Assembly: GCA_904419835.1 (NCBI GenBank)
Contig: CAJFTA010000008.1
Coordinates: forward strand, 1-56,355
Length of the DNA stretch: 56,355 bases
Reading direction: 5' to 3'
DNA from: an uncultured Pseudoflavonifractor sp.
Lineage (GTDB): Bacteria > Bacillota > Clostridia > Oscillospirales > Oscillospiraceae
Below, piece by piece: positions 28,365-36,486 of this stretch (the first letter of the stretch is position 1; each line of letters starts with the position of its first letter). The notes below the pieces were generated by a model that was not told where the DNA came from, did no database searches, and worked only from the letters and a program-made list of their open reading frames with translations. The position numbers and the translations under genes are program-made.

Positions 28365-31300
28365 TCAGGTCATGGTGAAGAGCATTTTGGCCACCTCGCC
28401 CCGGCGGAGGGGGTCGGAGGGCATAATCTTGTTTTCATAGCCGCTGACGACCTCCTGGGCCACCAGGGTCTTGACATAGGCCAGGGACCAGTCGGGCACG
28501 CTGGCGGCGTCGTCAAAGGTCAGCTCGGCCTGGGCATACCCCTGGGCCTGTACCCGGCCCAGAATGGTCATGGCCTCGGCCCGGCTGATGGTGGCGGAGG
28601 CGTTGGCGCTCAGGTTGCCCGCGCCGTCGCTGCTCCCCTTCAGGTATCCCAGGGCGTACATGGCTCTGACGCCGGGCAGGGCCCAGTCGGGAATCTGGGC
28701 GGCGTCCACAAAGGGCAGCTCCACGTCGCTGTACTGGTTCATGTCCACCCCCAGCCAGCGGGCTACCATGGCGAAGAACTCTCCTCTGGTGATGGTCCGG
28801 TCGGGCTGGAACTGGAGGGTGCCGTCGGCCTCATTGGGCACGCCGGTGGTGATGCCCTGCTGATAGAGATAGTCGGCGTAACCGGCGGCCCAGTGGCCCT
28901 GGGTATCCGTAAAGATGGCGGCGGTCTCGCCGGTGTCCGCCGCGCTCTGGGTAGCGCTGCCCCGGCCGATGTTGCCGGAGGCGTCGGTCACGGTGACGGT
29001 CACCCGGTGGAGGCCGCTGTCCGCTGCGGGCAGGGCGGCGGTCAGCTTGGAGGACGCGGCGTCCCAGGTGAAGCTCAGGGGTTCTCCGTCATAGGTCAGG
29101 GCAATCTGGCTCTTGTCGAACTGCTTGTCCACGTCGTCGGATACCACGGCGGTGATGCCGCCGGACAGGCTCACCGACACGGTGGGGCAGACGCTGTCCT
29201 GAAGGGCCTCGTTGGAGGTGGTAATCTGGTCCAGCCAGACGGTACCGCCGGTGCTCTCCCCGCCGCCGTAGATAAAGTTGATGGACCGGATGGAGGCGGC
29301 ATTGGCGGGCAGCTGGGCGGAGACATACCTCCAGCCGGTGAAGTTCAGGCTGGTGAGGGCCACCTCGCTGGTGGCGCCCTGTAGGTCGGCGATGGTGGCG
29401 GTGAGGCTGTTGCCCGATCCGTCGCCGTAAATCCACAGGTTCACCCACTTCTCCCCCTCGGCAATGGCGAGGGTGGTGGTCAGGCTGGCGGTGCCGGCGG
29501 TCTGGGCGTCGTACTCCGCCCGGAGGCTGCCGGCGCCGTAGCGCACATGGTCGGCGGCGGTCTCCTGGCTGAGCTGGACGGCCTCTGTGCCGCCCACGGA
29601 GTCAATGCCGTCCTCAAAGTCCTCCACCGCCTTCACATGGCCGGCCACGGTGACCGGGATGGTGACGGCGGTGCCCCCGGCCGAGACGGTCAGGGTGCCG
29701 CTGGCAGTCTTGTCGCCGGCGGTGATCACGCCGTTTTCGTCCACCGTGCCCACCGCCGGGTCCAGCGTCCAGGTGAAGCAGGTGTCCTGGGCGGTCAGGG
29801 CCAGCTTGCGGTAGACGGCGCCGGCCTTCAGATCCATAGTGCCGCCCGGCTCCAGATTGAGGGAGGTAACGGCCGCGCCGCTGGCCTCGCTGGAGAGGGT
29901 GATGCTGTCCGGCTTCTTGACCACGGTCATGGTGGTATAGCCGCTGGCCGTGCCGCTGGTGGCGGTAACCTGGGTGGCGCCGCTCTCGCTGCCGGCGGTA
30001 AAGAGGCCGCTGGTGTCCACCGTTCCGTCCCCGTTGCGGATGGACCAGGTGACGGGCGGCGTCCCCTCCATGGCGTAATAGGCGGTATCCAGCGGGGTGG
30101 CGGTGAGCTGCACCTGGGCCCCCGAGAGCACCAGGGACTCGCTGGGCGTCACATAGAGGCTGCCCAGCTCGCCGGTGGGCTGCAGATCGGTGGTCAGGAA
30201 GAGGGCCACGCTGTTGGCCCTCTCTCTGCCGTCGGAGGGCTTGTTGAGAACGGAGAGGCTGTCCCCGTCGGGGTAGGTGGCGCCGATGGTGGTGGAGCCG
30301 CCGCCGTCCAGGCTGATGGCGTCCACACAGCCCAGCTCCACCAGGCGCATGGCCACCTGGGTCAGGGTGGCGCCCACGCTGTACCCGGGCTGCTTGCCGT
30401 CAATGGTGTAGAAGATCACGGTTCCGTCGGCCTTCACGCCCACAGCGGTGTAGGCCGTCCGCTCAGAGGGCAGGCCGCTCTCCACCTTGCCGGCGGTGAC
30501 CAGCTTGTAAAGGCCGCCCATGGCCTGTTCGGCCTCCTGCCAGATGGCGTCGGTGGTGGTCACGTCGATGTCGATAAGGTCCCCCGGCTGGAGGCTCTTC
30601 ACGTTGGACAGCCAGTAGGAGTTGGCCTGGTTGTTGATGGACAAGACCGCCTTGCCAGCGGGGATGGCGATGGCTCCGGTGGACTCCAGCACCTGCTCCA
30701 CCTTGTAGGTCACCCGGCTGCCGATCATGAGCTCGCCGCTCTGGGTCAGGGTGCCCTTGACCTCCTTGGCCGGGTCGGCCTCGCTGCCGGTCTGGGCGCC
30801 GCTGGTCAGGTCCTCGGAGCCGGTGATGTCCCCGTCCGCGGCGGAGGAGCCGCCGCTCTCCGCCGCCTCCTGGCTCTCCTCGGACACGTCCAGGTCCACG
30901 TCCACGCTCTCCCCCACGTCGTCCAGCACAGGGATGAGAATCACGTCGATGCCGGGCTGGGTGTTCTGAGTGGTGGCGCCGAAATCCTCGGTGAAGAGCA
31001 CCATGCCGTCGCTGAGGCGGACCTTGTTGATGCCGCCGGTGACCTGGAAGGTGGTGTCATGGAAGGTGGCGGTCACCGTCAGGTCCGGCTTGCCGATGAA
31101 GGCGGTGCCGTCCCCCCGGAAGCCCACGGCGTAGTAGCCCTGGTTGTTGGTGCCGGGCACGGATCGGAGCACCCCGCCGGTGATGACGGTGCCAAGAGGC
31201 TCGCCGGTGGCCATCACATACAGGTCGCCGTTGATGCCGCCCACCAGCCGCCTGCCCTCGCCCTCCAGCCGCTGGGCCATGGCGGTGAGGGTCTCCCGGC

Positions 31301-31553
31301 TGGTGACCTTGTCGCCGTAGGCCACCACGGGGGTCACATTTTTGTTGGGCGTATAGGTAAAGTACCGCTCCGTCCGCAGATCTGAGTATGTATCACTCCA
31401 GAAAATCTGGTGTGTCAGCTCAGTGCCTGCGGACAGGCTGACCGTTCCGGTCTGTATATCGTGTCCCAGCGCCTCGGAGGCCCACGCCGCCGGGGCGAGT
31501 CCCAGGGCGGCGGCCAGTACCAGGGCGATGGTGCGTGTGCGAATTGACTTCAT
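28365..31553 (-). CDS. Secreted phosphodiester glycosidase (NAGPA-like) with Ig-like, beta-sandwich and SLH domains
   Basis: 1062 residues. A signal peptide (TIALVLAAALGLAPAAWA) is followed by a NAGPA/DUF2233 domain (about 45-460) with GINGDLY, GVKADGTVIFYT and the DAISLDGGGSTTI core. This family cleaves GlcNAc phosphodiesters and relatives, including cell-envelope sugars. A Ser/Asp/Glu-rich insertion (about 215-265) interrupts it. Then come Ig-like segments (about 465-650), a sandwich module with a carbohydrate-binding look (about 655-790), an Ig-like piece, and three SLH motifs (about 890-1062: GHWAAGYADYL, PDWALPGVRAMYALG, PDWSLAYVKTL) that bind secondary wall polymers. The ATG has GGAGGAGAG upstream. 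It is likely surface-displayed and acts on glycans. Confidence 0.9.
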   Translation of the reverse strand: MKSIRTRTIALVLAAALGLAPAAWASEALGHDIQTGTVSLSAGTELTHQIFWSDTYSDLRTERYFTYTPNKNVTPVVAYGDKVTSRETLTAMAQRLEGEGRRLVGGINGDLYVMATGEPLGTVITGGVLRSVPGTNNQGYYAVGFRGDGTAFIGKPDLTVTATFHDTTFQVTGGINKVRLSDGMVLFTEDFGATTQNTQPGIDVILIPVLDDVGESVDVDLDVSEESQEAAESGGSSAADGDITGSEDLTSGAQTGSEADPAKEVKGTLTQSGELMIGSRVTYKVEQVLESTGAIAIPAGKAVLSINNQANSYWLSNVKSLQPGDLIDIDVTTTDAIWQEAEQAMGGLYKLVTAGKVESGLPSERTAYTAVGVKADGTVIFYTIDGKQPGYSVGATLTQVAMRLVELGCVDAISLDGGGSTTIGATYPDGDSLSVLNKPSDGRERANSVALFLTTDLQPTGELGSLYVTPSESLVLSGAQVQLTATPLDTAYYAMEGTPPVTWSIRNGDGTVDTSGLFTAGSESGATQVTATSGTASGYTTMTVVKKPDSITLSSEASGAAVTSLNLEPGGTMDLKAGAVYRKLALTAQDTCFTWTLDPAVGTVDENGVITAGDKTASGTLTVSAGGTAVTIPVTVAGHVKAVEDFEDGIDSVGGTEAVQLSQETAADHVRYGAGSLRAEYDAQTAGTASLTTTLAIAEGEKWVNLWIYGDGSGNSLTATIADLQGATSEVALTSLNFTGWRYVSAQLPANAASIRSINFIYGGGESTGGTVWLDQITTSNEALQDSVCPTVSVSLSGGITAVVSDDVDKQFDKSQIALTYDGEPLSFTWDAASSKLTAALPAADSGLHRVTVTVTDASGNIGRGSATQSAADTGETAAIFTDTQGHWAAGYADYLYQQGITTGVPNEADGTLQFQPDRTITRGEFFAMVARWLGVDMNQYSDVELPFVDAAQIPDWALPGVRAMYALGYLKGSSDGAGNLSANASATISRAEAMTILGRVQAQGYAQAELTFDDAASVPDWSLAYVKTLVAQEVVSGYENKIMPSDPLRRGEVAKMLFTMT

Positions 31554-31606
31554 GCTCTCCTCCTGTCATGCGTGGCTGCGCGCTGCGTTTGTCGGCCTTA
31601 TGCCTC

Positions 31607-31638
31607 ATTATGTTAACATAATCTTTTCCTATTGTAAA
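31607..31638 (-). promoter_or_regulatory. Promoter with a perfect 16-bp palindrome over the -10
   Basis: Minus strand: -35 TTTACA (31638-31633), a 17-base spacer and -10 TAACAT (31615-31610). The palindrome ATTATGTTAACATAAT (31607-31622) covers the -10, a placement expected for a repressor operator. No adjacent gene obviously encodes the repressor. Confidence 0.65.
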
Positions 31639-31671
31639 CAGCTTATCTCCTGGTAATACCAGAATTTTTCG

Positions 31672-32901
31672 TCAGTTCTCCGGCTTTTTCCCCATATCTT
31701 CCGCTTTTTTCTTCCCAAATGCCTCTCTGGCCTTGGGCAGCAGCTCAGACAGCGCCGACTTCTCCTGAACCTCCAGCAGCTCGCCGATGAGCTGGTTGGA
31801 GAGGAGGAAGCCCTGGGGGGTGAAATGCCAGCGGGTGTCCTGCCGGGCGGCCCAGCCGTGGTGCTCAAACTCGGCCAGCTTCTGCTCAATGGGCTCGAAA
31901 TTCATATAGTACTGCCTGCGGTACTCCCACTCCTCAATGCCCCGGGTGGTGCGCATGCGGAGCATCAGGTACTCGCCGCCCCGCTCCCGCTTGGGGATGA
32001 GCTCGGACTCGTCAATGACCGTGCCGCCCTCCAGCACGCCGGAGATATAGCCGTCCAGATCCTTGACGAAGGAGTACCGCCGGCCGCCGAAGTCGGAGTG
32101 GGCGCCGGGGCCCAGGCCCAGGTAGGGCTTGCCCATCCAGTATTTCAGGTTGTGGCGGGACTGGCAGCCGGGCCTGGCGAAATTCGAAATTTCATACTGC
32201 CGGTAGCCCTCCTGCTCCAGCCGCTCCACCATCCACAGGTACATGTCCGCCTGGGCGTCGTCGTCGGGCAGCGCTTCTCCCCGGGTCACCCGCTGCCAGA
32301 GCGGGGTGCCCTCCTCCACCTTCAGCCCGTAGCAGGACAGATGCTCCGGCTTCAGCGCCAGGATCTGCTCCACGCTCTTCTGCCAGGAGGCCATGTCCTG
32401 GCCGGGCAGGCCGTAAATGAGATCCAGGGACAGGTTCTTTATCTTGGCCTCCCGGGCAGCGGCCACCGCCTGGCAGGTCTGCTCAAAGGTGTGGGGCCGG
32501 TGGATGGCCCGCAGCTCCTGGTCGCAGGCGGTCTGAGCCCCCAGGGAGAGCCGGTTCACCCCCGCCCGGCGGAGCCGCCGGAGCATCTTTACGTCCACGC
32601 TGTCCGGGTTGGCCTCCATGGTCACCTCAGCCTCCCGGCTCACGTCAAACCGCTTTTTTACCGCCCGCACCAGCTCTGCGATCCGTTTTTCCCCGTAAAA
32701 GCTGGGGGTGCCGCCGCCGAAATAGATGGTGTCCACCTGATACCCCTTGGCAAAAGGCGCCGTCTCCTTGATATGGGCCAGCAGGGCCTTCTGATAGTCG
32801 TCCATCCGGTCCTCCCGCCCCGCCAGGGAGTAGAAGTCGCAGTAGTCGCACTTGCTGCGGCAGAAGGGGATGTGGATGTAAATACCCAGCTTTTCCGTCA
32901 T
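31672..32901 (-). CDS. hemW: HemW-like radical SAM haem chaperone
   Basis: A 409-residue radical SAM protein. The cluster motif is IPFCRSKCDYCDFYS (about 12-25). The glycine-rich FGGGTPSFY (about 61) and NRLSLGAQT (about 118) follow, with the HemW C-terminal domain and its GLGPGAHSDF signature (about 265). HemW was long annotated as oxygen-independent coproporphyrinogen oxidase. It binds haem and lacks the fourth cysteine of HemN. No other haem gene is nearby. The C-terminal tail is Lys/Glu-rich. The start has AGGAACGAGGTG upstream. Confidence 0.92.
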   Translation of the reverse strand: MTEKLGIYIHIPFCRSKCDYCDFYSLAGREDRMDDYQKALLAHIKETAPFAKGYQVDTIYFGGGTPSFYGEKRIAELVRAVKKRFDVSREAEVTMEANPDSVDVKMLRRLRRAGVNRLSLGAQTACDQELRAIHRPHTFEQTCQAVAAAREAKIKNLSLDLIYGLPGQDMASWQKSVEQILALKPEHLSCYGLKVEEGTPLWQRVTRGEALPDDDAQADMYLWMVERLEQEGYRQYEISNFARPGCQSRHNLKYWMGKPYLGLGPGAHSDFGGRRYSFVKDLDGYISGVLEGGTVIDESELIPKRERGGEYLMLRMRTTRGIEEWEYRRQYYMNFEPIEQKLAEFEHHGWAARQDTRWHFTPQGFLLSNQLIGELLEVQEKSALSELLPKAREAFGKKKAEDMGKKPEN

Positions 32902-32937
32902 AGAGGGGCACCTCGTTCCTTGGTTTCTAAAGTAGAC

Positions 32938-32966
32938 ATTATACCCTCTTGTCCCCCCTCACTCAA
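32938..32966 (-). promoter_or_regulatory. hemW promoter
   Basis: Minus strand: TTGAGT (32966-32961), a 17-base spacer and perfect TATAAT (32943-32938), about 37 bases before the start codon. Confidence 0.78.
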
Positions 32967-33014
32967 GGCTGGAAATGTGAATTTTCCGGGCAGCGGAATT
33001 TTTTCCGTTTCCTC

Positions 33015-33062
33015 TTGACTTCTATGTAAAGTGTGCTATACTTTTATCGTAAAGCAAGCTTT
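33015..33062 (+). promoter_or_regulatory. Promoter and possible operator of the small XRE regulator
   Basis: TTGACT (33015-33020), a 16-base spacer and TATACT (33037-33042). A 12-bp perfect palindrome AAAGCAAGCTTT-type sequence (arms AAAGC/GCTTT, 33051-33062) lies just downstream, with further AAAGT/ACTTT half-sites around the -10. Autorepression by the XRE protein is inferred. Confidence 0.6.
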
Positions 33063-33089
33063 ACTTTTTCACAAGGAGGGATGTCTGAC

Positions 33090-33293
33090 TTGAAAAACCG
33101 CATCGCCCAGCTGAGGAAGGCGGGCCGCATCACCCAGGAGGAGCTGGCCGAGGCCGTGGGAGTCACCCGGCAGACCATCATCTCCCTGGAGAACGGGCGG
33201 TACAACGCCTCCCTCCTGCTGGCCCACAGGCTGGCCCAGTATTTCCACCTGACCATTGAGGAGCTGTTTGTGTTTGAGGAGGATGAAACGTGA
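33090..33293 (+). CDS. Small XRE-family HTH regulator
   Basis: A 67-residue single-domain helix-turn-helix protein (QLRKAGRITQEELAEAVGVTR then QTIISLENGRYNASLLLAHRL). Such proteins usually regulate a neighbouring membrane-protein gene and themselves. TTG at 33090 gives the usual MKNRIAQLR start, with AAGGAGG ten bases upstream. The ATG at 33081 abuts the ribosome site and is unlikely. Its stop overlaps the next gene's GTG, and two small membrane proteins follow, a layout common in Clostridia. Confidence 0.92.
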   Translation: MKNRIAQLRKAGRITQEELAEAVGVTRQTIISLENGRYNASLLLAHRLAQYFHLTIEELFVFEEDET

Positions 33294-33508
33294 ATCGATG
33301 CAGATATCCTCTGTCCCCTCTGTTCCGGTTAGGCGTTCTGCTGTTCTGCGCCGGAACTGCCGGTGAACGCCTCTCCCTGCTGCCCGGCGCGGTCTGCGCC
33401 TTTCTGTGCGGCGCGGGGGCAGCCCTGGGCCTTTGGGGGCTTTTCCTGCACACTCCCCTGGCCCGTCCGCTCCGTGCCTGGAAAGACAACATTTTAAGGA
33501 GGTTTTGA
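33290..33508 (+). CDS. Small two-helix membrane protein, unknown function
   Basis: A 72-residue hydrophobic protein starting at a GTG that overlaps the XRE stop codon (GTGA). Two likely membrane helices (about 12-28 and 32-54) are followed by a basic tail (RPLRAWKDNILRRF). It sits between the XRE regulator and another membrane protein. XRE plus small membrane protein operons are frequent in Firmicutes, but I cannot assign a function. Confidence 0.7.
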   Translation: MNRCRYPLSPLFRLGVLLFCAGTAGERLSLLPGAVCAFLCGAGAALGLWGLFLHTPLARPLRAWKDNILRRF

Positions 33509-33510
33509 CC

Positions 33511-33978
33511 ATGATCCTTCGTCTCTTTTCCGCCGGTCACGGCGATTATCTTGCGGTGCTCCGCCGCCGCTGCTGGCTCTTCGGGCTGTGCATCGTCCTG
33601 GGTCTGGCCGCCGCCTGCGCGGGCTTTGTCCTGGCCGCTGCCGGCGCGCCTCTGCCCGACATGGCCATGGGCTTTTACTCCGGCTTCGGCACCGGCGTGG
33701 CCATCTGCGGCGTGGCAGGCCTCGCCGGTACCCGCCGCACCATGAAAGACCCCAAGAAGCTGCGGGCCTCCGAGATCAAGGAGACTGACGAGCGGCGCCA
33801 CGAGGTGACCCGCCGGGCCGTCTCCCTCACCGCCCTGGTGCTCATCGTGCTGATCTACGTGGCCATGATGGTGTCCATCGCGGTGAACTTCACCGTGTTC
33901 CTCACCCTCATCGCCGCCGCCGCGGTGTTCTTCGCGGTGTTCCTCTCCTCCGTGGCCTACTACAACCATAAGCTGTGA
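33511..33978 (+). CDS. Membrane protein with four predicted helices, unknown function
   Basis: A 155-residue membrane protein. Two N-terminal helices (about 22-43 and 50-72) and two C-terminal helices (about 108-128 and 131-150) flank a charged cytoplasmic loop (MKDPKKLRASEIKETDERRHEV). This loop pattern resembles DUF2178/DUF6442-like proteins that accompany small XRE regulators. ATG at 33511 follows AAGGAGGT. Its stop overlaps the GTG of the pseudouridine synthase gene by four bases. Confidence 0.78.
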   Translation: MILRLFSAGHGDYLAVLRRRCWLFGLCIVLGLAAACAGFVLAAAGAPLPDMAMGFYSGFGTGVAICGVAGLAGTRRTMKDPKKLRASEIKETDERRHEVTRRAVSLTALVLIVLIYVAMMVSIAVNFTVFLTLIAAAAVFFAVFLSSVAYYNHKL

Positions 33979-34889
33979 GCGGAGACACGCGCGCGCCCCG
34001 GCGGCTCACCCTCGCCGTGTCCCCTGCCCAGGCGGGCCGGAAGGTGGACGCCCTCCTCCGTGGCCCGCTGGCCCTGTCGGGGACGGCCGTCAAACGGGCA
34101 AGGCGGCTGGAGGACGGCATTCTGCTGGACGGCGTCCGGGCCGCAGCGGGGGACCGGGTTCAGGCCGGGCAGGTGCTGTCCGTGGTGGTGGGGGACACAG
34201 AGGTGTCCGGGGCCATTGTCCCCGCCCCCGGCCCCCTGAACATTGTGTACCGGGACCAGGACGTGCTGGTGCTCAACAAGGCCCCCGGCGTGGCCGTCCA
34301 CCCCGGCCCGGGCCATCATACGGATACAATCGGTAATTTCCTGATGGATTATTACAGAAAAGAGGGGATTTTGGCGGACTTCCACCCGGTCCACCGGCTG
34401 GATCGGGGCACCTCCGGCCTGCTGCTGGTGGCCCTCCACGGCCACGCCCAGGAGGTGCTCAAGGAGCAGCTCCACACGCCTTCCTTCCGGCGGGTGTACC
34501 TGGCGGTGTGCGAAGGCGTCCCGGAGCCCCTCTCCGGCGTCATTGACGCCCCCATCGGCCGGCTGGAGGGCTCCGTGCTGGCCCGGACCGTGCGGCCCGA
34601 CGGCCAGCGGGCCGTCACCCGTTACCGGACCCTTGGGACCGGGCATGGCCGGGCCCTGGTGCGGCTGGAGCTGGAGACCGGCCGCACCCACCAGATCCGG
34701 GTCCACATGGCCCATATAGGCCACCCCCTCACCGGGGACTTCCTCTACGGCACCGAGGCCCCCGCTCTCATCCCCCGCCCGGCCCTCCATGCGGCGGAGC
34801 TGGTCTTCAACCACCCCATCACCGGCAGGCCCATGGCCTTTACGGCCCCGCTGCCCCAGGATATGGCGGCCCTGGCGCCGGAAGAATAG
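33975..34889 (+). CDS. RluD/RluA-family pseudouridine synthase
   Basis: A 304-residue enzyme that converts specific uridines in RNA to pseudouridine. An S4-like RNA-binding start (about 15-75) leads to the catalytic domain with DVLVLNKAPGVAVHPG (about 95-112), the active-site Asp in HRLDRGTSGLL (about 140) and the RTHQIRVHMAHIGHPLTGD motif (about 238). It is translationally coupled by GTGA overlap to the upstream membrane protein gene, which is probably not a functional link. Several such paralogues exist in Firmicutes, and the target position in rRNA is unknown. Confidence 0.93.
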   Translation: MSGDTRAPRRLTLAVSPAQAGRKVDALLRGPLALSGTAVKRARRLEDGILLDGVRAAAGDRVQAGQVLSVVVGDTEVSGAIVPAPGPLNIVYRDQDVLVLNKAPGVAVHPGPGHHTDTIGNFLMDYYRKEGILADFHPVHRLDRGTSGLLLVALHGHAQEVLKEQLHTPSFRRVYLAVCEGVPEPLSGVIDAPIGRLEGSVLARTVRPDGQRAVTRYRTLGTGHGRALVRLELETGRTHQIRVHMAHIGHPLTGDFLYGTEAPALIPRPALHAAELVFNHPITGRPMAFTAPLPQDMAALAPEE

Positions 34890-34893
34890 CGAA

Positions 34894-34937
34894 AAACAGC
34901 GTCCCGGGAGAGACCAAGCTCTCCCGGGACGCTGTTT
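34894..34937 (+). terminator. Long hairpin terminator after the pseudouridine synthase
   Basis: A 19-bp perfect stem (arm begins AAACAGCGTCCCGGG) with a 6-base loop. The U-tract is only TTT, but the stem is very strong and follows the stop by four bases. Confidence 0.82.
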
Positions 34938-34942
34938 ATGCT

Positions 34943-35060
34943 CAGGCTGTCGAAAAAGTGGCTTCCGCCACTTTTTCGAAGGAGCTTCATTTGATTCCGT
35001 CATCTGCGGATGACGGAACTCTGCGAGGCTTCCTTTTCTGGGAGGTTTTTCGACACGCTG
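34943..35060. repeat. Interspersed hairpin repeat, copy A
   Basis: It begins CAGGCTGTCGAAAAAGT and ends AGGTTTTTCGACACGCTG, so the ends are inverted versions of each other (CTGTCGAAAAA against TTTTTCGACA). Inside is a 13-bp hairpin (TCGAAAAAGTGGC, 34950-34980) and TCCGTCATC/GATGACGGA (34995-35017). The same terminal sequences bound copy B at 50117-50338, whose interior is different and longer. It overlaps the 3' end of the MATE gene. Confidence 0.75.
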
Positions 35061-36451
35061 TATGCTGCAAGTCCGCAGTATTTCCGCCAGCGGCCGCTGC
35101 GCCACCGGAGGGTACACAGCACGCCCCGGAGGATGAGGTCCACAGCCATGGCGATCCATACCGCCTCCAGGCCCATGCCGAACTGGAACACCAGCAGGGG
35201 CGCCAGGGCGATGCGCACCCCCCACATGCACACCAGGCTGACCACCATGGGGAAGCGGACGTCCTGTCCGCCCCGGAGGGCGCCGGTAAACACGATGGAG
35301 GCGGCGAAGAAGGGTTCGGCCACCGACACGATGCGCAGCGCCATGGCGGCCTGGGCCACCACTTCCTGATCTGTGTTGAACAGCCCGGCCAGGGGCGCGG
35401 CCAGCAGGAAGAGGAGCACGCCGGTTCCCACGCACAATCCGAAGCCCAGCAGGCCGGACAGGGTGCCGTAGGCCTCGGCGTCCTCCCGGCTGCCCTCCCC
35501 CACCGACTGGCCCACCAGGGCGGTGGCGGCGTAGGAGATGCCGTAGGCCGGCAGATAGCACAGCCCCTCGGCGGTGGTGGCGATCTGGTTGGCCGCCAGG
35601 GCCACGGTGCCCAGGTGGGCCACCAGCGCGGTCATGGCGATCTGGCCCAGGTTTACGGTGGCCCGCTCGGCGGCGGAGGGCAGGCCCAGCATGGCCGCCC
35701 GGCGGAGAATGGGCCCGTCAGGCCGCAGGCCCTCCCGGAGATTCACCCGGTACCGTTCCCCCTGGCGCAGCGCCACCCACACCATGGCCGCTCCCGAGGC
35801 TGTGAGGGCGATGGCAGAGGCGATGGCCGCCCCGGCGGCCCCCAGCCCGGCGCCGGGGATGGTAACCGTCCAGCCCAGGATATCCGCCTGGCGGGTGGGG
35901 TAGATGAAGAAGAAGTTGAGCACAATGTTGAGCAGGTTGGCCATGGTATTGAGGATGAGCGGGGCCTTGCTGTTGCCCATGCACCGCAGCACCGCGGAGA
36001 ACACAATGCCCGCCGAGGCAAACGGCAGGGCGGCAGTGTAGCACCGCAGGTAGGCCACGGCGGCAGGGTACACGTCCGGCTTTGCCCCCAGCCACAGGGG
36101 AATCAGCCCGGCCAGCAGCTGGTACACCGCCAGAGCGGCCAAGCCGCAGGCAAAGGCGCCCAGCACGCTCTGCCGCAGCACCTGCCGAACCCGGTTGTCG
36201 TCTCCGGCCCCTACCGCGTGGGAGATCTGAACCGAGAAGCCCACGCCTACGCCGGCCAGGATGCCGTTGATGAGCCAGATGGACGCCGCGTTCACCGACA
36301 CCGCCGCCGTGCCCCCCGCGCCCAGAACACCCACCATGGCGGTGTCCACGTAGCTGACCATGGTGGCCAGAATCTGTTCCATAATCGCGGGCCAGGACAG
36401 CCGCCACATGGTGCCCATGCGGTGGCTCCCGGCCCGTTTCTTCCATTTCAA
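35000..36451 (-). CDS. MATE-family multidrug/metabolite exporter
   Basis: A 483-residue, 12-helix transporter of the NorM/DinF superfamily, which exports cationic compounds or metabolites using an ion gradient. Typical features are MWRLSWPAIMEQILATMVSYVDTAMVG at the start, split by the first helix, and VGQSVGEGSREDAEAYG and the GALRGGQDVRFPM loop in the second half. TTG at 36451 gives an AAAGGAAG site eight bases upstream. The last 20 or so residues (VSKNLPEKEASQSSVIRR) are read from an interspersed repeat, so the original stop codon was probably lost. The substrate is unknown. Confidence 0.9.
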   Translation of the reverse strand: MKWKKRAGSHRMGTMWRLSWPAIMEQILATMVSYVDTAMVGVLGAGGTAAVSVNAASIWLINGILAGVGVGFSVQISHAVGAGDDNRVRQVLRQSVLGAFACGLAALAVYQLLAGLIPLWLGAKPDVYPAAVAYLRCYTAALPFASAGIVFSAVLRCMGNSKAPLILNTMANLLNIVLNFFFIYPTRQADILGWTVTIPGAGLGAAGAAIASAIALTASGAAMVWVALRQGERYRVNLREGLRPDGPILRRAAMLGLPSAAERATVNLGQIAMTALVAHLGTVALAANQIATTAEGLCYLPAYGISYAATALVGQSVGEGSREDAEAYGTLSGLLGFGLCVGTGVLLFLLAAPLAGLFNTDQEVVAQAAMALRIVSVAEPFFAASIVFTGALRGGQDVRFPMVVSLVCMWGVRIALAPLLVFQFGMGLEAVWIAMAVDLILRGVLCTLRWRSGRWRKYCGLAAYSVSKNLPEKEASQSSVIRR

Positions 36452-36486
36452 ACTTTATATCTTCCTTTCCTTCGGGGCAGACACGC

